Shown: positions 1-10,435, counted from the stretch's first letter. The stretch is 64,000 bases of DNA from Candidatus Nanopelagicales bacterium (GCA_017854795.1 JAFMHB010000003.1:77047-141046); one strand, 5' to 3'. Notes: a model not told the origin generated them from the letters alone. A program made the numbers and translations.

Positions 1-577
1 TCAACTCATCAGCGGCAGGGAGACGCCCGTTCTGTGACGGGGGAATGTAACGGTGACTAACCACGGGAAGTCCGTGTCGTTCGGCCGGGTCTGCCTGCCG
101 CTGGGGCATGAACGTCACCGAGAAAAGTGTTGTACCACGGGGTCGCTCAACTTTAAAATGCAGAAGTTCATTCGACGACACCCGATCATTTGACCTGCCC
201 CAATCCCACGTCATCGACGCTAGTTTTTTCGGATACCCCCAAATCTCTCGCCCTGCTGAAAGGGGTGCCTCGCTGTCCGTAAAGATCAACGGCAAGTACC
301 AATACAAGGCACCGTCGCTGTCACGCACCCGAATCAAGGTATAGCTTTCGTGGAACGGCCCAAACGTGCTCCATCGGTAATTGCACACCCGGATTTCACA
401 TTGGGCTGGGTTGTCAGCCACTTCAAGTCCGGGCGGAAGTAGCACTGCTAGGCCTTCTGCATCGGCGGTAAAGCACACGCTCACCTGCTCTGCATCGCGA
501 AATTGATATGGGGGTGGCCCGTAGAGCGATGCCCCCAAGGGCATCGAGTATCCAGCACTGTCAAAGTTGTAGGACAT
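1..577 (-). CDS. Acetoacetate decarboxylase (ADC) family protein, truncated by the left window edge
   Basis: Not in the ORF track because no stop falls in the window. Manual minus-strand reading from ATG at 577 (AAGGAGG upstream) gives MSYNFDSAGYSMPLGASLYGPPPYQFRDAEQVSVCF...LYWYLPLIFTDSEAPLSAGREIWGYPKKLASMTWDWG..., open to position 1. 'REIWGYPKK' matches the ADC Schiff-base lysine motif. Confidence 0.82.
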   Translation of the reverse strand, partial: MSYNFDSAGYSMPLGASLYGPPPYQFRDAEQVSVCFTADAEGLAVLLPPGLEVADNPAQCEIRVCNYRWSTFGPFHESYTLIRVRDSDGALYWYLPLIFTDSEAPLSAGREIWGYPKKLASMTWDWGRSNDRVSSNELLHFKVERPRGTTLFSVTFMPQRQADPAERHGLPVVSHRYIPPSQNGRLPAADEL

Positions 578-617
578 CGTCCTCCTTTTTCAATTTTGCA
601 CGAAACGGTGACTGTTC

Positions 618-1826
618 CTACGCCGGGTATCTCTCAATGATCGTTGCATTCGCCATACCACCGGACTCGCACATTGTCCACAGTCCATACCTGCCACTTA
701 TCTCTTCGAGACGGCCAACAAGTTGTGCGAGTAAGCGTCCACCGGAAGCTCCCACCGGATGACCGAAAGCGATAGCTCCTCCCCAAGGATTTACTCGCGA
801 TCGGTCGATATCAAACTCCGACTCCCAAGCCAACACAACAGAAGCAAAAGCTTCATTCACTTCGAAGGTGTCCATATCTTGCGCGTTCAGACCGGCCTTT
901 CGCAAAACTTTTTCGGTTGCAGGGATGATTCCTGTTAACATCAAAATCGGATCATCTCCTACCGCGCTTGTCGCAACAATTCGCGCCCGCGGCGTAAGTG
1001 AATACTCCTGCAATGCGCGCTCAGAGACCACAAGAGTTGCTGCTGCACCGTCGGTGATCTGCGATGAATTGCCTGCCGTAACCCCCCAACGGATTTCTGG
1101 GAATCTCTCCAACATCTCGGGTCGTTCGTATGCGACCTTGAGCCCGGAAAGAATTTCCACCGTGGTGGTGTCACGGATCCCCTCATCTGTTGTAACAACG
1201 CTTCCATCTGTTGTCACCGGGACTATGTCACGGGCTAATAAACCGTTGTCGCGATAACGTGCTGCTTGCTGGTGTGAGGTCGCCGCGTACTCGTCCATAG
1301 CTAGCCGATCTATGTTCCAGCGGCCAGCGATGATCTCCGCAGAAATACCTTGTCCAACGAGCCCCTCCGGCACTACCGCATGAAAACGGGGACCGAGCTC
1401 GTCACGCCCCATCCGGTTAAGTTTCATGGGGACCCGGCTCATCATCTCCACACCGCCAACTGCGATCACATCCATTTGACCGGAGGCCACCGTCGCTGCA
1501 GCGAAATGAACCGCCTGTTGGAATGAACCGCATTTGCGGTCAAGGGTGACTCCCGGCACGGATGATGGCCAGCCTGATGCGAGAACGGCATGCCGTGCAA
1601 TGTTTCCTGCTTGCTCACCCACTTGCTGAACACACCCAACGATCGTGTCCTCAATAAACCCTGGATCTATACCGGTGCGCTGTTGCAATGCAATCAAAAC
1701 GGTAGAGAGCAAGTCGACAGGATGGGTTGCGACAAGAGACCCTGACTCCCGACCACGCCCGAAGGGTGTGCGGACTACGTCGACGATGTAAGCATCCATG
1801 CCATGCATCTTCTCACCAGCTTCCAT
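618..1826 (-). CDS. Thiolase / acetyl-CoA C-acyltransferase
   Basis: DAYIVDVVRTPFGRGR, DRKCGSFQQAVHFAA (nucleophilic Cys), NPWGGAIAFGHPVGASGGR, MCESGGMANATIIE. True start may be 1808 or 1799. Confidence 0.9.
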   Translation of the reverse strand: MEAGEKMHGMDAYIVDVVRTPFGRGRESGSLVATHPVDLLSTVLIALQQRTGIDPGFIEDTIVGCVQQVGEQAGNIARHAVLASGWPSSVPGVTLDRKCGSFQQAVHFAAATVASGQMDVIAVGGVEMMSRVPMKLNRMGRDELGPRFHAVVPEGLVGQGISAEIIAGRWNIDRLAMDEYAATSHQQAARYRDNGLLARDIVPVTTDGSVVTTDEGIRDTTTVEILSGLKVAYERPEMLERFPEIRWGVTAGNSSQITDGAAATLVVSERALQEYSLTPRARIVATSAVGDDPILMLTGIIPATEKVLRKAGLNAQDMDTFEVNEAFASVVLAWESEFDIDRSRVNPWGGAIAFGHPVGASGGRLLAQLVGRLEEISGRYGLWTMCESGGMANATIIERYPA

Positions 1827-1845
1827 CTCGTAAGTGGATCTCGGA

Positions 1846-3321
1846 CTAGCGGCCTAAGCGCTCCCGTTCCTTATCGCGCACCTCGCGTCGGAGAATCTTC
1901 GCGGCCGGGCTTTTGGGCAGTACCGGCCAGATAGCAATACTTCGAGGGCGCTTGTATTTTGGTACCCGATCTGCAACAAAGTCCAGGAGTTCTTGTTCTG
2001 AAACGTCGAAGCGCACTGCGACCACGCCATGGACAATCTCTCCCCACGTGTCGTCAGGGATGCCCACGACAGCTGCTTCTTTCACTGCAGGATGGTCGTT
2101 TAATGCGTCCTCGACCTCACGTGGATACACATTCGAACCACCGCTGATAATCATGTCGTTCTTTCGGTCGACGAGAAAAACGTACCCCTCCTCGTCCAAG
2201 TAACCGAGGTCACCGGTATGCAGCCAGCCATTTCGAATGGTCTGTTCAGTAAGTTCTGGTTTATTCCAATAGCCCTTCATCAACAAAGGTCCCCGGGCTA
2301 CCACTTCACCAATTTCGCCGGGCGGCAAGAAGTTATCGTCCTCGTCCATGGCCGCTACTTCCATCAAGGTGTAGGCCCGACCAGCAGATCCGATACGGTC
2401 ATGCTCTTCGGGCTGGAGGACCGTGATTGCCATCGGTGCCTCACTTTGTCCGTAGGACTGTGCAAGAACCTTGCCAAATATGCGCTGTGCTTTCTCGGAA
2501 ACCGACGGTGGAATCGGTGATGCTCCCCAGCACAGTCGTCGCAGTGAAGAGGTGTCGAAGTCATCCACACCAGGAACGTCAATAACGAGCGCAATCATGG
2601 TAGGGACCAAGAAGCTGTAGGAGGCTTTGGTTGATTGAAGTTCTTCGAGCCAAGTTTTTGCGTCAAACTTCGTCATGATGAGACTGCGAGCACCTCGCGC
2701 GAAGGAGGGAAGGAAGTACGCACCACTCGCATGAATAATCGGCGCCGCATGCAAAAAGGTGTCGTCTTGCCCAATGTCAGGCATTAGGTCGATGAGAAAG
2801 TTTGCAACTTCAGCATGCTCACCACGCATTGTCAACGTGACAGCTTTGGGCATCCCGGTTGTGCCACCGGTATAGCCCAGTCGATACGGCGCTTCCGGGT
2901 CGCGAGGCACGTAGCACTGTTCGTGCGGACCATTCCAGGCATTGTCCCTTAACCAAGAGACATCGGCTTCAAAAATAATGTCCGCACCACCCGGTGGGCG
3001 GTTACCGTTGTGGACGATAGCCCGACAGCCGGCATCTTCCAGCTTGTAGCTGTTCTGGGCCTGCGTGTCATTCTCGTTCAGCGGTACACGTACTAAACCG
3101 GATTTAGCCAACGAGTAGTACATGACGAGACACTCGATACCGTTAGGCAGCATTACACCAACACGGTCCCCGGGAAGTAATCCCTGAGCGATGAGCTGGT
3201 TGCCGATTCGGTCAGTTGCGGCGTCAAACTCGTTAAACGAAACAACTCGACCTTCGCATTCAAGTGCCGGCTTATCCCCAAAACGCCGCGCACTCTGTCT
3301 AATCAAGGCACCGATATCCAA
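1846..3321 (-). CDS. AMP-forming acyl-CoA synthetase/ligase
   Basis: ANL superfamily: YTGGTTGMPKAVTLT (variant P-loop), GWLHTGDLGYLDEEGYVFLVDRKNDMIISGGSNVYPREVED, C-terminal AAKILRRE. Confidence 0.88.
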   Translation of the reverse strand: MDIGALIRQSARRFGDKPALECEGRVVSFNEFDAATDRIGNQLIAQGLLPGDRVGVMLPNGIECLVMYYSLAKSGLVRVPLNENDTQAQNSYKLEDAGCRAIVHNGNRPPGGADIIFEADVSWLRDNAWNGPHEQCYVPRDPEAPYRLGYTGGTTGMPKAVTLTMRGEHAEVANFLIDLMPDIGQDDTFLHAAPIIHASGAYFLPSFARGARSLIMTKFDAKTWLEELQSTKASYSFLVPTMIALVIDVPGVDDFDTSSLRRLCWGASPIPPSVSEKAQRIFGKVLAQSYGQSEAPMAITVLQPEEHDRIGSAGRAYTLMEVAAMDEDDNFLPPGEIGEVVARGPLLMKGYWNKPELTEQTIRNGWLHTGDLGYLDEEGYVFLVDRKNDMIISGGSNVYPREVEDALNDHPAVKEAAVVGIPDDTWGEIVHGVVAVRFDVSEQELLDFVADRVPKYKRPRSIAIWPVLPKSPAAKILRREVRDKERERLGR

Positions 3322-3355
3322 GGTAGTACTCCTAGTTCATTATTCGAAGGTGTAT

Positions 3356-4810
3356 TTAGCGTTTGAGTGTGACGCTGAGATCGCCCTGCGTGTAACCCAA
3401 GTATTGGGAGGCTGTATTCGCCACCATTTCGCGCACGAGGGTCACTTCGGGTGAATCCGGGTATGAAAGATCAGTCTTAACCGGACCGGCGGCAAGCATC
3501 GCATCTACATCTGGGCCGGGAATGAGGTAACGCAGAATCAATTCCTCGTCAGAGAGATTTTCACCTAACTGATTGCGAATCTCTTTGAGTGATGGGTCAG
3601 GCCGTTCCCACACCAGGAATTCCTTACCGCGCTTACTGGAGAAAGCTTTATCCATAACCTCAGAACTAACCTCACCCGGGATTGGCCCCATGTGGCCTGC
3701 CAAGTACATGAGGTTTTCATCGGGGAAGACTGTGTATCGCTCTTCGTTGACAAGGTTGAGCAGAGCCTGAATACCCACAAGTTGAGAATACGGCGTTGCC
3801 ATGATGGGAAATCCCATCTCCTCACGTACGACACTAATCTCTTCTAGGAGTTCGCCGTAGCGATCTCCCATTCCGTATTGGTGCAACTGGTTAATTAAAG
3901 TGCCTGTCATTCCGCCGGGCAACTGGTGCGCGGAATGCGCAAGGTTGTATTCCCGAGGAGCTCCGAGTGTGTAGCCCTCAGCCTCGGCAACTCGGGTTAG
4001 GTGTTCTGAGATTCGTGGGATCAGGGACTCGTCAAGGTTGGTCTCAAAGCCCAGTCGACGCATATTGTCCGCAGTGATGTCAACCGACGGCATCGAAGGA
4101 CCGTTAGCCATCGGGCCCATTGCTGTATGCAAGATATGAATCCCCGCTTTGGCAGCTGTGAGGTAGTTCAGGGTGCTGATCCCGGTCGTGTTGTGGAAAT
4201 GTGCTTCCAGCGGGACCCCGTTAGCGGCCTCAACCATGCGCGGTATCCAGGTTGCTGCACGCTCGGGTGAAAGCACGCCGGCTTCGTCACCCAAGATAAT
4301 CGTTTCAGTACCCCAAGTAGACATTTCGCGAACAATGTTTGCGTAGAAGTCGTCTGTGTGTACCGGCGAATCAGCGAACATAACTTGCGGAGCGGACTGT
4401 GCGCCTGCATCCTGAACGATGCCACTCATCCACTTCATTTCATCAAGGTTGAATAAGCAGTCGAAGATCCACATGCTGCCGATACCGTGCTTCACCAAAG
4501 TTCGAACCCACAGTTCCAAGATCGACCTCGGTGTCAAGCCCATTCCGACAATGGCATTGGCTCGGGATCCAGCTCTCAGTCGACTCTTCGGCATGGCTGC
4601 TCGAATTAGGTCAAGACCCTCCCACGGATTTTCGCGGCAATAACGAACAAGGACTTCCATCAGACTGGAGCCGGTTAAGTCGACAATGTGATAACCCATG
4701 CTGTCTATGTCAGCGGCAATGGGAAGGCTATGACCCGCACGCATCCGCATACCCCACAGACTTTGTTGGCCATCGCGGAGGGTTTGGTCGATGAACTTGA
4801 TTTCGGTCAC
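3356..4810 (-). CDS. PycB/OadA-like (HMGL-like TIM barrel) carboxyltransferase subunit, CT1
   Basis: FIDQTLRDGQQSLWGMRMRAG, AHFHNTTGIS, HQLPGGMTGTLINQL, TPYSQLVGIQALLN. GTG start at 4810 overlaps the stop of the biotin carboxylase gene. Confidence 0.8.
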   Translation of the reverse strand: MTEIKFIDQTLRDGQQSLWGMRMRAGHSLPIAADIDSMGYHIVDLTGSSLMEVLVRYCRENPWEGLDLIRAAMPKSRLRAGSRANAIVGMGLTPRSILELWVRTLVKHGIGSMWIFDCLFNLDEMKWMSGIVQDAGAQSAPQVMFADSPVHTDDFYANIVREMSTWGTETIILGDEAGVLSPERAATWIPRMVEAANGVPLEAHFHNTTGISTLNYLTAAKAGIHILHTAMGPMANGPSMPSVDITADNMRRLGFETNLDESLIPRISEHLTRVAEAEGYTLGAPREYNLAHSAHQLPGGMTGTLINQLHQYGMGDRYGELLEEISVVREEMGFPIMATPYSQLVGIQALLNLVNEERYTVFPDENLMYLAGHMGPIPGEVSSEVMDKAFSSKRGKEFLVWERPDPSLKEIRNQLGENLSDEELILRYLIPGPDVDAMLAAGPVKTDLSYPDSPEVTLVREMVANTASQYLGYTQGDLSVTLKR

Positions 4811-6204
4811 GATGGCATCTTCTCCTTGGATTCGTTGTCTTGGTTCTCGTTTGTCCAGCGGGGTAGGAAGTCCTGTTCGACCCACCGCGTGTGGTGTCGC
4901 TGTTGCGCGAAGTCTTGGTCTGCGACAACACTGATCAGAAACTCTCGATTTGTTGTCACTCCATCGACTTTCAGGTGCTTGAGTGCCCGGCCCATTCGCG
5001 TTACCGCGTCACCGCGATCCGAGCCGTGCGTGAGCACCTTCGCGATCATCGAGTCGTAGTAGGGTGGAATCAGATATCCGCCGTAGACGTGGCTATCAAC
5101 GCGGACCCCTCCTCCTTGAGGTGGAATCCACTTTGTCACACGACCGGGCGCAGGCATGAAGTTATTTCGGGGGTCCTCAGCATTGACCCGGCACTCAATT
5201 GCATGGCCCGTGAGGTGGACCTCCGCTTGAGTAATCGACAGTGGCTCTCCCGCGGCAATACGCAACTGCTCGCGAACAATGTCAACTCCGGTAACGAGTT
5301 CGGTGACGGGGTGCTCAACCTGCACCCGCGTGTTCACTTCAAGAAAGGCGAACTCTCCCGTGATTGCGTCGACGACAAACTCAACAGTTGCAGCGCCTAC
5401 GTAGTCCAGCGCCCGGCAGAGTTCAACAGCAGAAACATGCAGTGCCTCTCGCACCTCCAGTGGTATCGAAATAGCAGGAGCTTCTTCCACGACCTTTTGA
5501 TATCGGCGCTGGGCCGAGCAGTCACGCTCACCCAAGTGAATTACATGACCATGCATGTCGGCCAAGATTTGAACCTCTACGTGCCGCGCTTGTGTAATGA
5601 ACTTCTCAACATAAACGCGACCGTCACCAAAGGCTTGCAGGGCTTCGTTGCTGGCTGATGCATACTTTTCATCAAGGTCGGAAAGCTCGTTGACAAGCAC
5701 CATGCCACGACCACCACCGCCGGCCGCCGCCTTCAAGAGAACGGGTAACCCAATTGCCTCTACTTGGGTGCGCGCTGCCTCGAGACTTTCAAGTGCTGCG
5801 CTACCGGCACCGGTATTGATACCCACTGACTCGGCCACAGCGCGTGCCTGAATTTTGTCCCCTCCTCGGCGAATTGTTTCACCTGAGGGTCCGATAAAAA
5901 TAATTCCGTTTTCAACGCATGCATCAGCAAGTTCAGGGCGTTCCGCGAGGAAACCATACCCGGGGTGGAGCGCATCACAGCCGGTTGCAAGTGCTGCTTG
6001 CATTACCCGATTTATATCTAAATAACTTTCCGTCGAGGCCCCTGGGCCAATGCACACCACGTAGTCGGCCAAGTAGGCAGCCATACTCTCCCGATCAGCC
6101 TCGGACACGATTGCGACAGACTCCACACCTTCATCCGCGCATGCGCGAATGATGCGGACCGCAATCTCGCCGCGGTTTGCAACTAGGACTCTTCGAAGGG
6201 CCAT
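4807..6204 (-). CDS. Biotin carboxylase subunit
   Basis: LVANRGEIAVRIIRACADEG, AAAGGGGRGM, HVEVQILADMHGHVIHLGERDCSAQRRYQKVVEEAPA, EVNTRVQVEHPVTE. Confidence 0.95.
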   Translation of the reverse strand: MALRRVLVANRGEIAVRIIRACADEGVESVAIVSEADRESMAAYLADYVVCIGPGASTESYLDINRVMQAALATGCDALHPGYGFLAERPELADACVENGIIFIGPSGETIRRGGDKIQARAVAESVGINTGAGSAALESLEAARTQVEAIGLPVLLKAAAGGGGRGMVLVNELSDLDEKYASASNEALQAFGDGRVYVEKFITQARHVEVQILADMHGHVIHLGERDCSAQRRYQKVVEEAPAISIPLEVREALHVSAVELCRALDYVGAATVEFVVDAITGEFAFLEVNTRVQVEHPVTELVTGVDIVREQLRIAAGEPLSITQAEVHLTGHAIECRVNAEDPRNNFMPAPGRVTKWIPPQGGGVRVDSHVYGGYLIPPYYDSMIAKVLTHGSDRGDAVTRMGRALKHLKVDGVTTNREFLISVVADQDFAQQRHHTRWVEQDFLPRWTNENQDNESKEKMPS

Positions 6205-6212
6205 CGATGCCG

Positions 6213-6749
6213 CTACTCGTGTGGGCGAATAACGACGAGGAGTTGTCCAAACTCGACCATCTGACCGTTATCCGGTTCAACAGCTACGACTGTGCCAGAT
6301 ACACCAGCCTTGACGTGGTTCATCAGTTTCATGACTTCGACGATCCCGACGGTATCTTCTGCGTCTACCTCTTGGCCGATGGTCACGAACTCGGGGGCCC
6401 CCGGCTGAGGTGAGCGCCAAAAAAGTCCCAGGGAAGGTGCCTTGACGCTATGGCCGTCTACCGAATTGCTGGCGACCGCGGGCTGACCAGCGCTCGAATG
6501 TGTCTCAACGTCAGACGCGGGGGTGGCAGCAGGGCTGTCCTGCGGAGCGGGAGTTGCAACGGGGGGAGGAGCTATCGTCTGGGAAACGGCAAGCCCTGAA
6601 TTGCGGTCCGCAGAAACCTCGGGGGGGCGCCCTGTTCTGGTCAGTTCAAGGGTTGTATCTCCAATTCGAACGGACATTTCACCCCAGTCGGATGCATCAA
6701 AAGTAGCAACGAGCGCTTTGATATCTTCCGGGGTGAGGGCCATGGCCAT
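6213..6749 (-). CDS. Biotin carboxyl carrier protein
   Basis: C-terminal biotinyl domain with VEVMKLMNHVKAGVSGTVVAV. The ORF N-terminal extension upstream of MAMALTPEDIK is probably untranslated. Confidence 0.85.
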   Translation of the reverse strand: MAMALTPEDIKALVATFDASDWGEMSVRIGDTTLELTRTGRPPEVSADRNSGLAVSQTIAPPPVATPAPQDSPAATPASDVETHSSAGQPAVASNSVDGHSVKAPSLGLFWRSPQPGAPEFVTIGQEVDAEDTVGIVEVMKLMNHVKAGVSGTVVAVEPDNGQMVEFGQLLVVIRPHE

Positions 6750-6897
6750 CCTTTCGACTTGGGTATCCACAGGATTCCCATAACTAACACAGAGGTCCGA
6801 TGTTTGATGCATACTAGTGCCAGGGAGGAACCAAGACAATGAGAACTCTAAAAATAGTCCGTTCGGCTTTCGCGGTCGCAAACCAGAATGAACGCGG

Positions 6898-7674
6898 ATG
6901 AGCGTCACCGACAGCACAATAGTTAAAATTCGCGATCTGATCGTGAGTGGTCAAATCAAGCCAGGTGATCGTCTGCCCCCAGAGCAAGAACTCGCCCTCT
7001 CCATGGGAATCTCACGAAGTTCGCTTCGTGAAGCCGTCAAAGCACTGAGTCAGGCAAAAGTACTCGACGTACGACGAGGAGATGGCACCTATGTGACCAG
7101 CCTCGAGCCCCAATTGCTGTTGTCCGGATTGTCCTTCGTCATTGATCTGATGGAAGACCGGACTCTCGCTGACATTTTTGAGGTCCGCAAACTCCTAGAA
7201 CCATCGTCGACCGCCCTTGCTGCGCAGCGAATCACCGATGTGCAACTGGAGGAACTTCGAGCCAGCATGGTCTCAATGCGTGAGGCCCACGACCCAGAAG
7301 AACTCGTTATCCGCGATATGGACTTCCACGCCCAGATTGCAGAGGCGACTGGTAACGCCAGCCTCTGCTCAATCCTTGATGCAATCTCTTCCCGTGCTGT
7401 ACGTGCTCGCGTGTGGCGCGCCTCGATGGTCGGCATGAAAACGATGACGTTGTCAGCACACCAACTCATTCTTGAAGCCCTTACCGACCGTGACCCTTCG
7501 CTGGCGCACGCGGCCGCAACCGTCCATGTCTCGGAATCAGAACGTTGGTTAAATGAGCACCTCTCAGTGCAAAAGCCTCACGGAAAAGTACCTTCGCGCA
7601 GCAATACGCAAATTCACGGTGAGACCCACATGCAAATGACTCAGACCCCCGTTGAACAAGGAGCTGTAACGTGA
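6898..7674 (+). CDS. GntR-family (FadR/FCD-type) transcriptional regulator
   Basis: GQIKPGDRLPPEQELALSMGISRSSLREAVKALSQAKVLDVRRGDGTYV wHTH plus a C-terminal FCD-like domain. 4-nt overlap with the next gene. Confidence 0.92.
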   Translation: MSVTDSTIVKIRDLIVSGQIKPGDRLPPEQELALSMGISRSSLREAVKALSQAKVLDVRRGDGTYVTSLEPQLLLSGLSFVIDLMEDRTLADIFEVRKLLEPSSTALAAQRITDVQLEELRASMVSMREAHDPEELVIRDMDFHAQIAEATGNASLCSILDAISSRAVRARVWRASMVGMKTMTLSAHQLILEALTDRDPSLAHAAATVHVSESERWLNEHLSVQKPHGKVPSRSNTQIHGETHMQMTQTPVEQGAVT

Positions 7675-8909
7675 GTGATCCGATTGTCCTTTCTGGTGTG
7701 GGTATCACCCCATTCGGTCGGCAGCCCGAAGAAACAGTGGCATCATTGGCTGCTGCCGCTACGGCTGCAGCAATCCTTGACTCAGGGATTGCGCCAGCTG
7801 ATATCGGGGTTGTTGTATTTGCAAACTCAACTCAGGGGGCAATGGACGGGCAACATGGGATCCGCGGGCAGTTGGCCCTGTCCGGGATCGACCTCGGTGT
7901 TGTCCCGATTATCAATGTGGAAAACGCCTGCTGTAGCGCCACAACCGCACTTCAAGTTGCAACGGCCTACGTTCGCGCCGGAATGGCACGACATGCTTTG
8001 GTCGTCGGGTCCGAAGTGATGACCCAAGCAAAACCTGAAGCAATCCTGGCCGCCTTCGAGGGGAGTTGGGATGTCGCTCATCGCGATGAGAGCATTGCTC
8101 GGCTAACTGACTGGGGCAGCGGAACACCTGCACCCGCGGATGCCATCGAATTAGCCAGTCGCACAGTCTTCATGGACATATATGCCGCTTTTGCGCGTGA
8201 TCATATGACCCGATTTGGGAGCACTGCCGAACAGTTTGCCGCCGTGAGCGCGAAGAATCACATGCACTCGGTTCACAACCCCAACGCTCAGTTCCAGAAG
8301 CCCTTCACGGTGGAGGAGATTCTGGCCAGCAAACAAGTTGTGTGGCCACTCACCGTTCCGATGTGCTCACCCATCAGTGATGGAGCAGCCGCAGCCGTGG
8401 TGTCACATCTCGCCGATGCAGCATCTCCTGACCGGGCCATTGTCATTCGCGGCATTGCCCTCGGACATGGAGGCGCTTGGGATGGTAAAGATCCCCAAGA
8501 TCACGTCAGTCATCGCACGGCACTACGTGCTTATCAAGAAGCAGGCCTCACACCCGCGGACGTCGACGTCGCAGAAGTACATGACGCCACAGCGGTGGGT
8601 GAAGTTCAACAGATCGAACATATGGGACTTGTTCCCTATGGTGATGGCGGCGCGGCAGCACAGCGCGGCGATACAGCAATTGGAGGATCGATTCCTGTTA
8701 ATCCTTCGGGAGGATTGGAATCACGCGGACACCCAATTGGCGCGACCGGACTAGCACAAATTCATGAACTCGTCACTCAACTTCGGGGTGATGCGGGGGC
8801 GCGACAGGTTGACGGTGCGCGGATTGCGCTTGCTGAAAATAGTGGCGGACTTGTCGGGGTAGAGGAGGCCGCCGTGGCGGTGACGCTGCTCGAGGCGCGG
8901 GGCAAATGA
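7671..8909 (+). CDS. SCP2-type thiolase / thiolase-like protein
   Basis: NVENACCSATTALQVA, NPSGGLESRGHPIGATGLAQIHEL; short SCP2-thiolase-like organisation. Confidence 0.85.
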   Translation: MSDPIVLSGVGITPFGRQPEETVASLAAAATAAAILDSGIAPADIGVVVFANSTQGAMDGQHGIRGQLALSGIDLGVVPIINVENACCSATTALQVATAYVRAGMARHALVVGSEVMTQAKPEAILAAFEGSWDVAHRDESIARLTDWGSGTPAPADAIELASRTVFMDIYAAFARDHMTRFGSTAEQFAAVSAKNHMHSVHNPNAQFQKPFTVEEILASKQVVWPLTVPMCSPISDGAAAAVVSHLADAASPDRAIVIRGIALGHGGAWDGKDPQDHVSHRTALRAYQEAGLTPADVDVAEVHDATAVGEVQQIEHMGLVPYGDGGAAAQRGDTAIGGSIPVNPSGGLESRGHPIGATGLAQIHELVTQLRGDAGARQVDGARIALAENSGGLVGVEEAAVAVTLLEARGK

Positions 8910-10435
8910 ACCTGGCGGAACTCCTGATTGCATCTGCTCGACGTGTCCCATTTTCAGTAGCACTAGTGTCGGGAAACCAACCCATCGCAACGTTTCGCAG
9001 TCTTGCTCAGCGGGTGGCTGGCCGAGCCCACACCTTGACCAAACAACATGGCATCGGTCCTGGGCATCGGGTTGCAATTTATGCCGAGAACAGCCCTGAT
9101 TACCTCGAGTACCTTCTCGCAATCTGGTGGACCGGTGCAACAGCTATCCCGATGAGCGCAATGCTGCACCCTCGTGAAGTAGTTGCATTACTCCTTGACT
9201 CACGGTCATCCCTCTGTCTTGTGTCAACGATTAAAGCCAACGAGTTAGCGTCAGAGTTGGTCCCGTGCCTTGTGCTTGAATGCAGGGAAGTGAGAGTCGC
9301 GGACCACACCGACCCGCCGCGGGTAATGGAATCCTTTGATCCAGCTTGGATTTTCTACACGAGTGGGACCACCGGAACCCCCAAGGGTGCTGTCCTCACG
9401 CACGGCAACCTCATGGCAATGACTTTGGCTTATCTCAGTGATGTCGAACCCCTCGACGAACGTTCGGGGCTACTACATCTCGCTCTCATGAGCCATGCGG
9501 GTGGACTTTTTTCACTTCCTTTTATCGCTCGAGGGGGACGCCAGGTTGTACCTGAGTCGTGCACTGCCGATCCCGCCGAAACGTGGTCACTGCTCGCAGA
9601 CCAGTCAGCCTTAAGTCTGTTCGCACCCCCGGTTCTTTTGCGGCGACTTGTTAATGCACCAGAGGCAGACCCAAGCGCGGCCGAGCACATGGGCACTGTC
9701 CTTGTTGGTGCAGCGCCGGTGCTGGTCAACGACCTTGTAACGGGGGTCGAAGTGTTCGGTCCACGAATTTGGAATGGCTATGGTCAAGGTGAAACCCCGT
9801 GCACGATCACGGCCCTGGACGCACGCAGTATCGGCAGCGCCGTTGCCACTTCAGACCTTGATCTGCTGCGCAGTGTCGGCTATCCACGAATCGGAACCGA
9901 GGTGCGCGTTGTTGACAACGACGCCCGTACCTGTCCCGATGGGGAGCCCGGTGAAATCACGGTTCATGGACCCACCGTCATGTCGGGCTACTGGGACCGG
10001 CCAACCGCTACCGCAGAGGCGATCCGTGATGGCTGGCTGCATACCGGCGATATCGGGGTGTTTCACAACGGAGCCCTCACCTTGCTCGACCGCAGTAAAG
10101 ATCTCGTCATTACCGGTGGAGCCAATGTTTACCCCCGAGAAGTAGAAGATGTCCTCCTCTCGCATGACACCGTGACCGACGTCGCCGTGATAGGGATGCC
10201 CGATGACGAATGGGGTGAGCGTGTGGTGGCTTTCATTGTCCCCTCAATCGCCGGCAACATTTCAAAGACAGAACTTGACGCCTACTGCATTGCGAACATA
10301 GCCCGCTACAAACGCCCAAAGGAGTATCACCAAGTCTCGACCCTTCCACGTAATGGGGCAGGGAAAGTCCTCAAAAACGAACTACGTGCAACCCTCACCG
10401 ACTCAATTACCAGCCAAATTAAGGAGCAACCATGA
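8906..10435 (+). CDS. AMP-forming acyl-CoA synthetase/ligase
   Basis: IFYTSGTTGTPKGAVLTH, GWLHTGDIGVFHNGALTLLDRSKDLVITGGANVYPREVEDVLL, GAGKVLKNEL. ATGA overlaps on both sides. Confidence 0.9.
   Translation: MNLAELLIASARRVPFSVALVSGNQPIATFRSLAQRVAGRAHTLTKQHGIGPGHRVAIYAENSPDYLEYLLAIWWTGATAIPMSAMLHPREVVALLLDSRSSLCLVSTIKANELASELVPCLVLECREVRVADHTDPPRVMESFDPAWIFYTSGTTGTPKGAVLTHGNLMAMTLAYLSDVEPLDERSGLLHLALMSHAGGLFSLPFIARGGRQVVPESCTADPAETWSLLADQSALSLFAPPVLLRRLVNAPEADPSAAEHMGTVLVGAAPVLVNDLVTGVEVFGPRIWNGYGQGETPCTITALDARSIGSAVATSDLDLLRSVGYPRIGTEVRVVDNDARTCPDGEPGEITVHGPTVMSGYWDRPTATAEAIRDGWLHTGDIGVFHNGALTLLDRSKDLVITGGANVYPREVEDVLLSHDTVTDVAVIGMPDDEWGERVVAFIVPSIAGNISKTELDAYCIANIARYKRPKEYHQVSTLPRNGAGKVLKNELRATLTDSITSQIKEQP

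Noticed and set aside
3356-4810. Calling CT1 pyruvate carboxylase subunit B or oxaloacetate decarboxylase alpha
   Set aside because: Loss of the metal-site Lys and divergence in the substrate region make pyruvate specificity unsafe.
4891-5658. 255-aa plus-strand ORF opposite biotin carboxylase
   Set aside because: Shadow ORF of the conserved biotin carboxylase; no RBS or domain.
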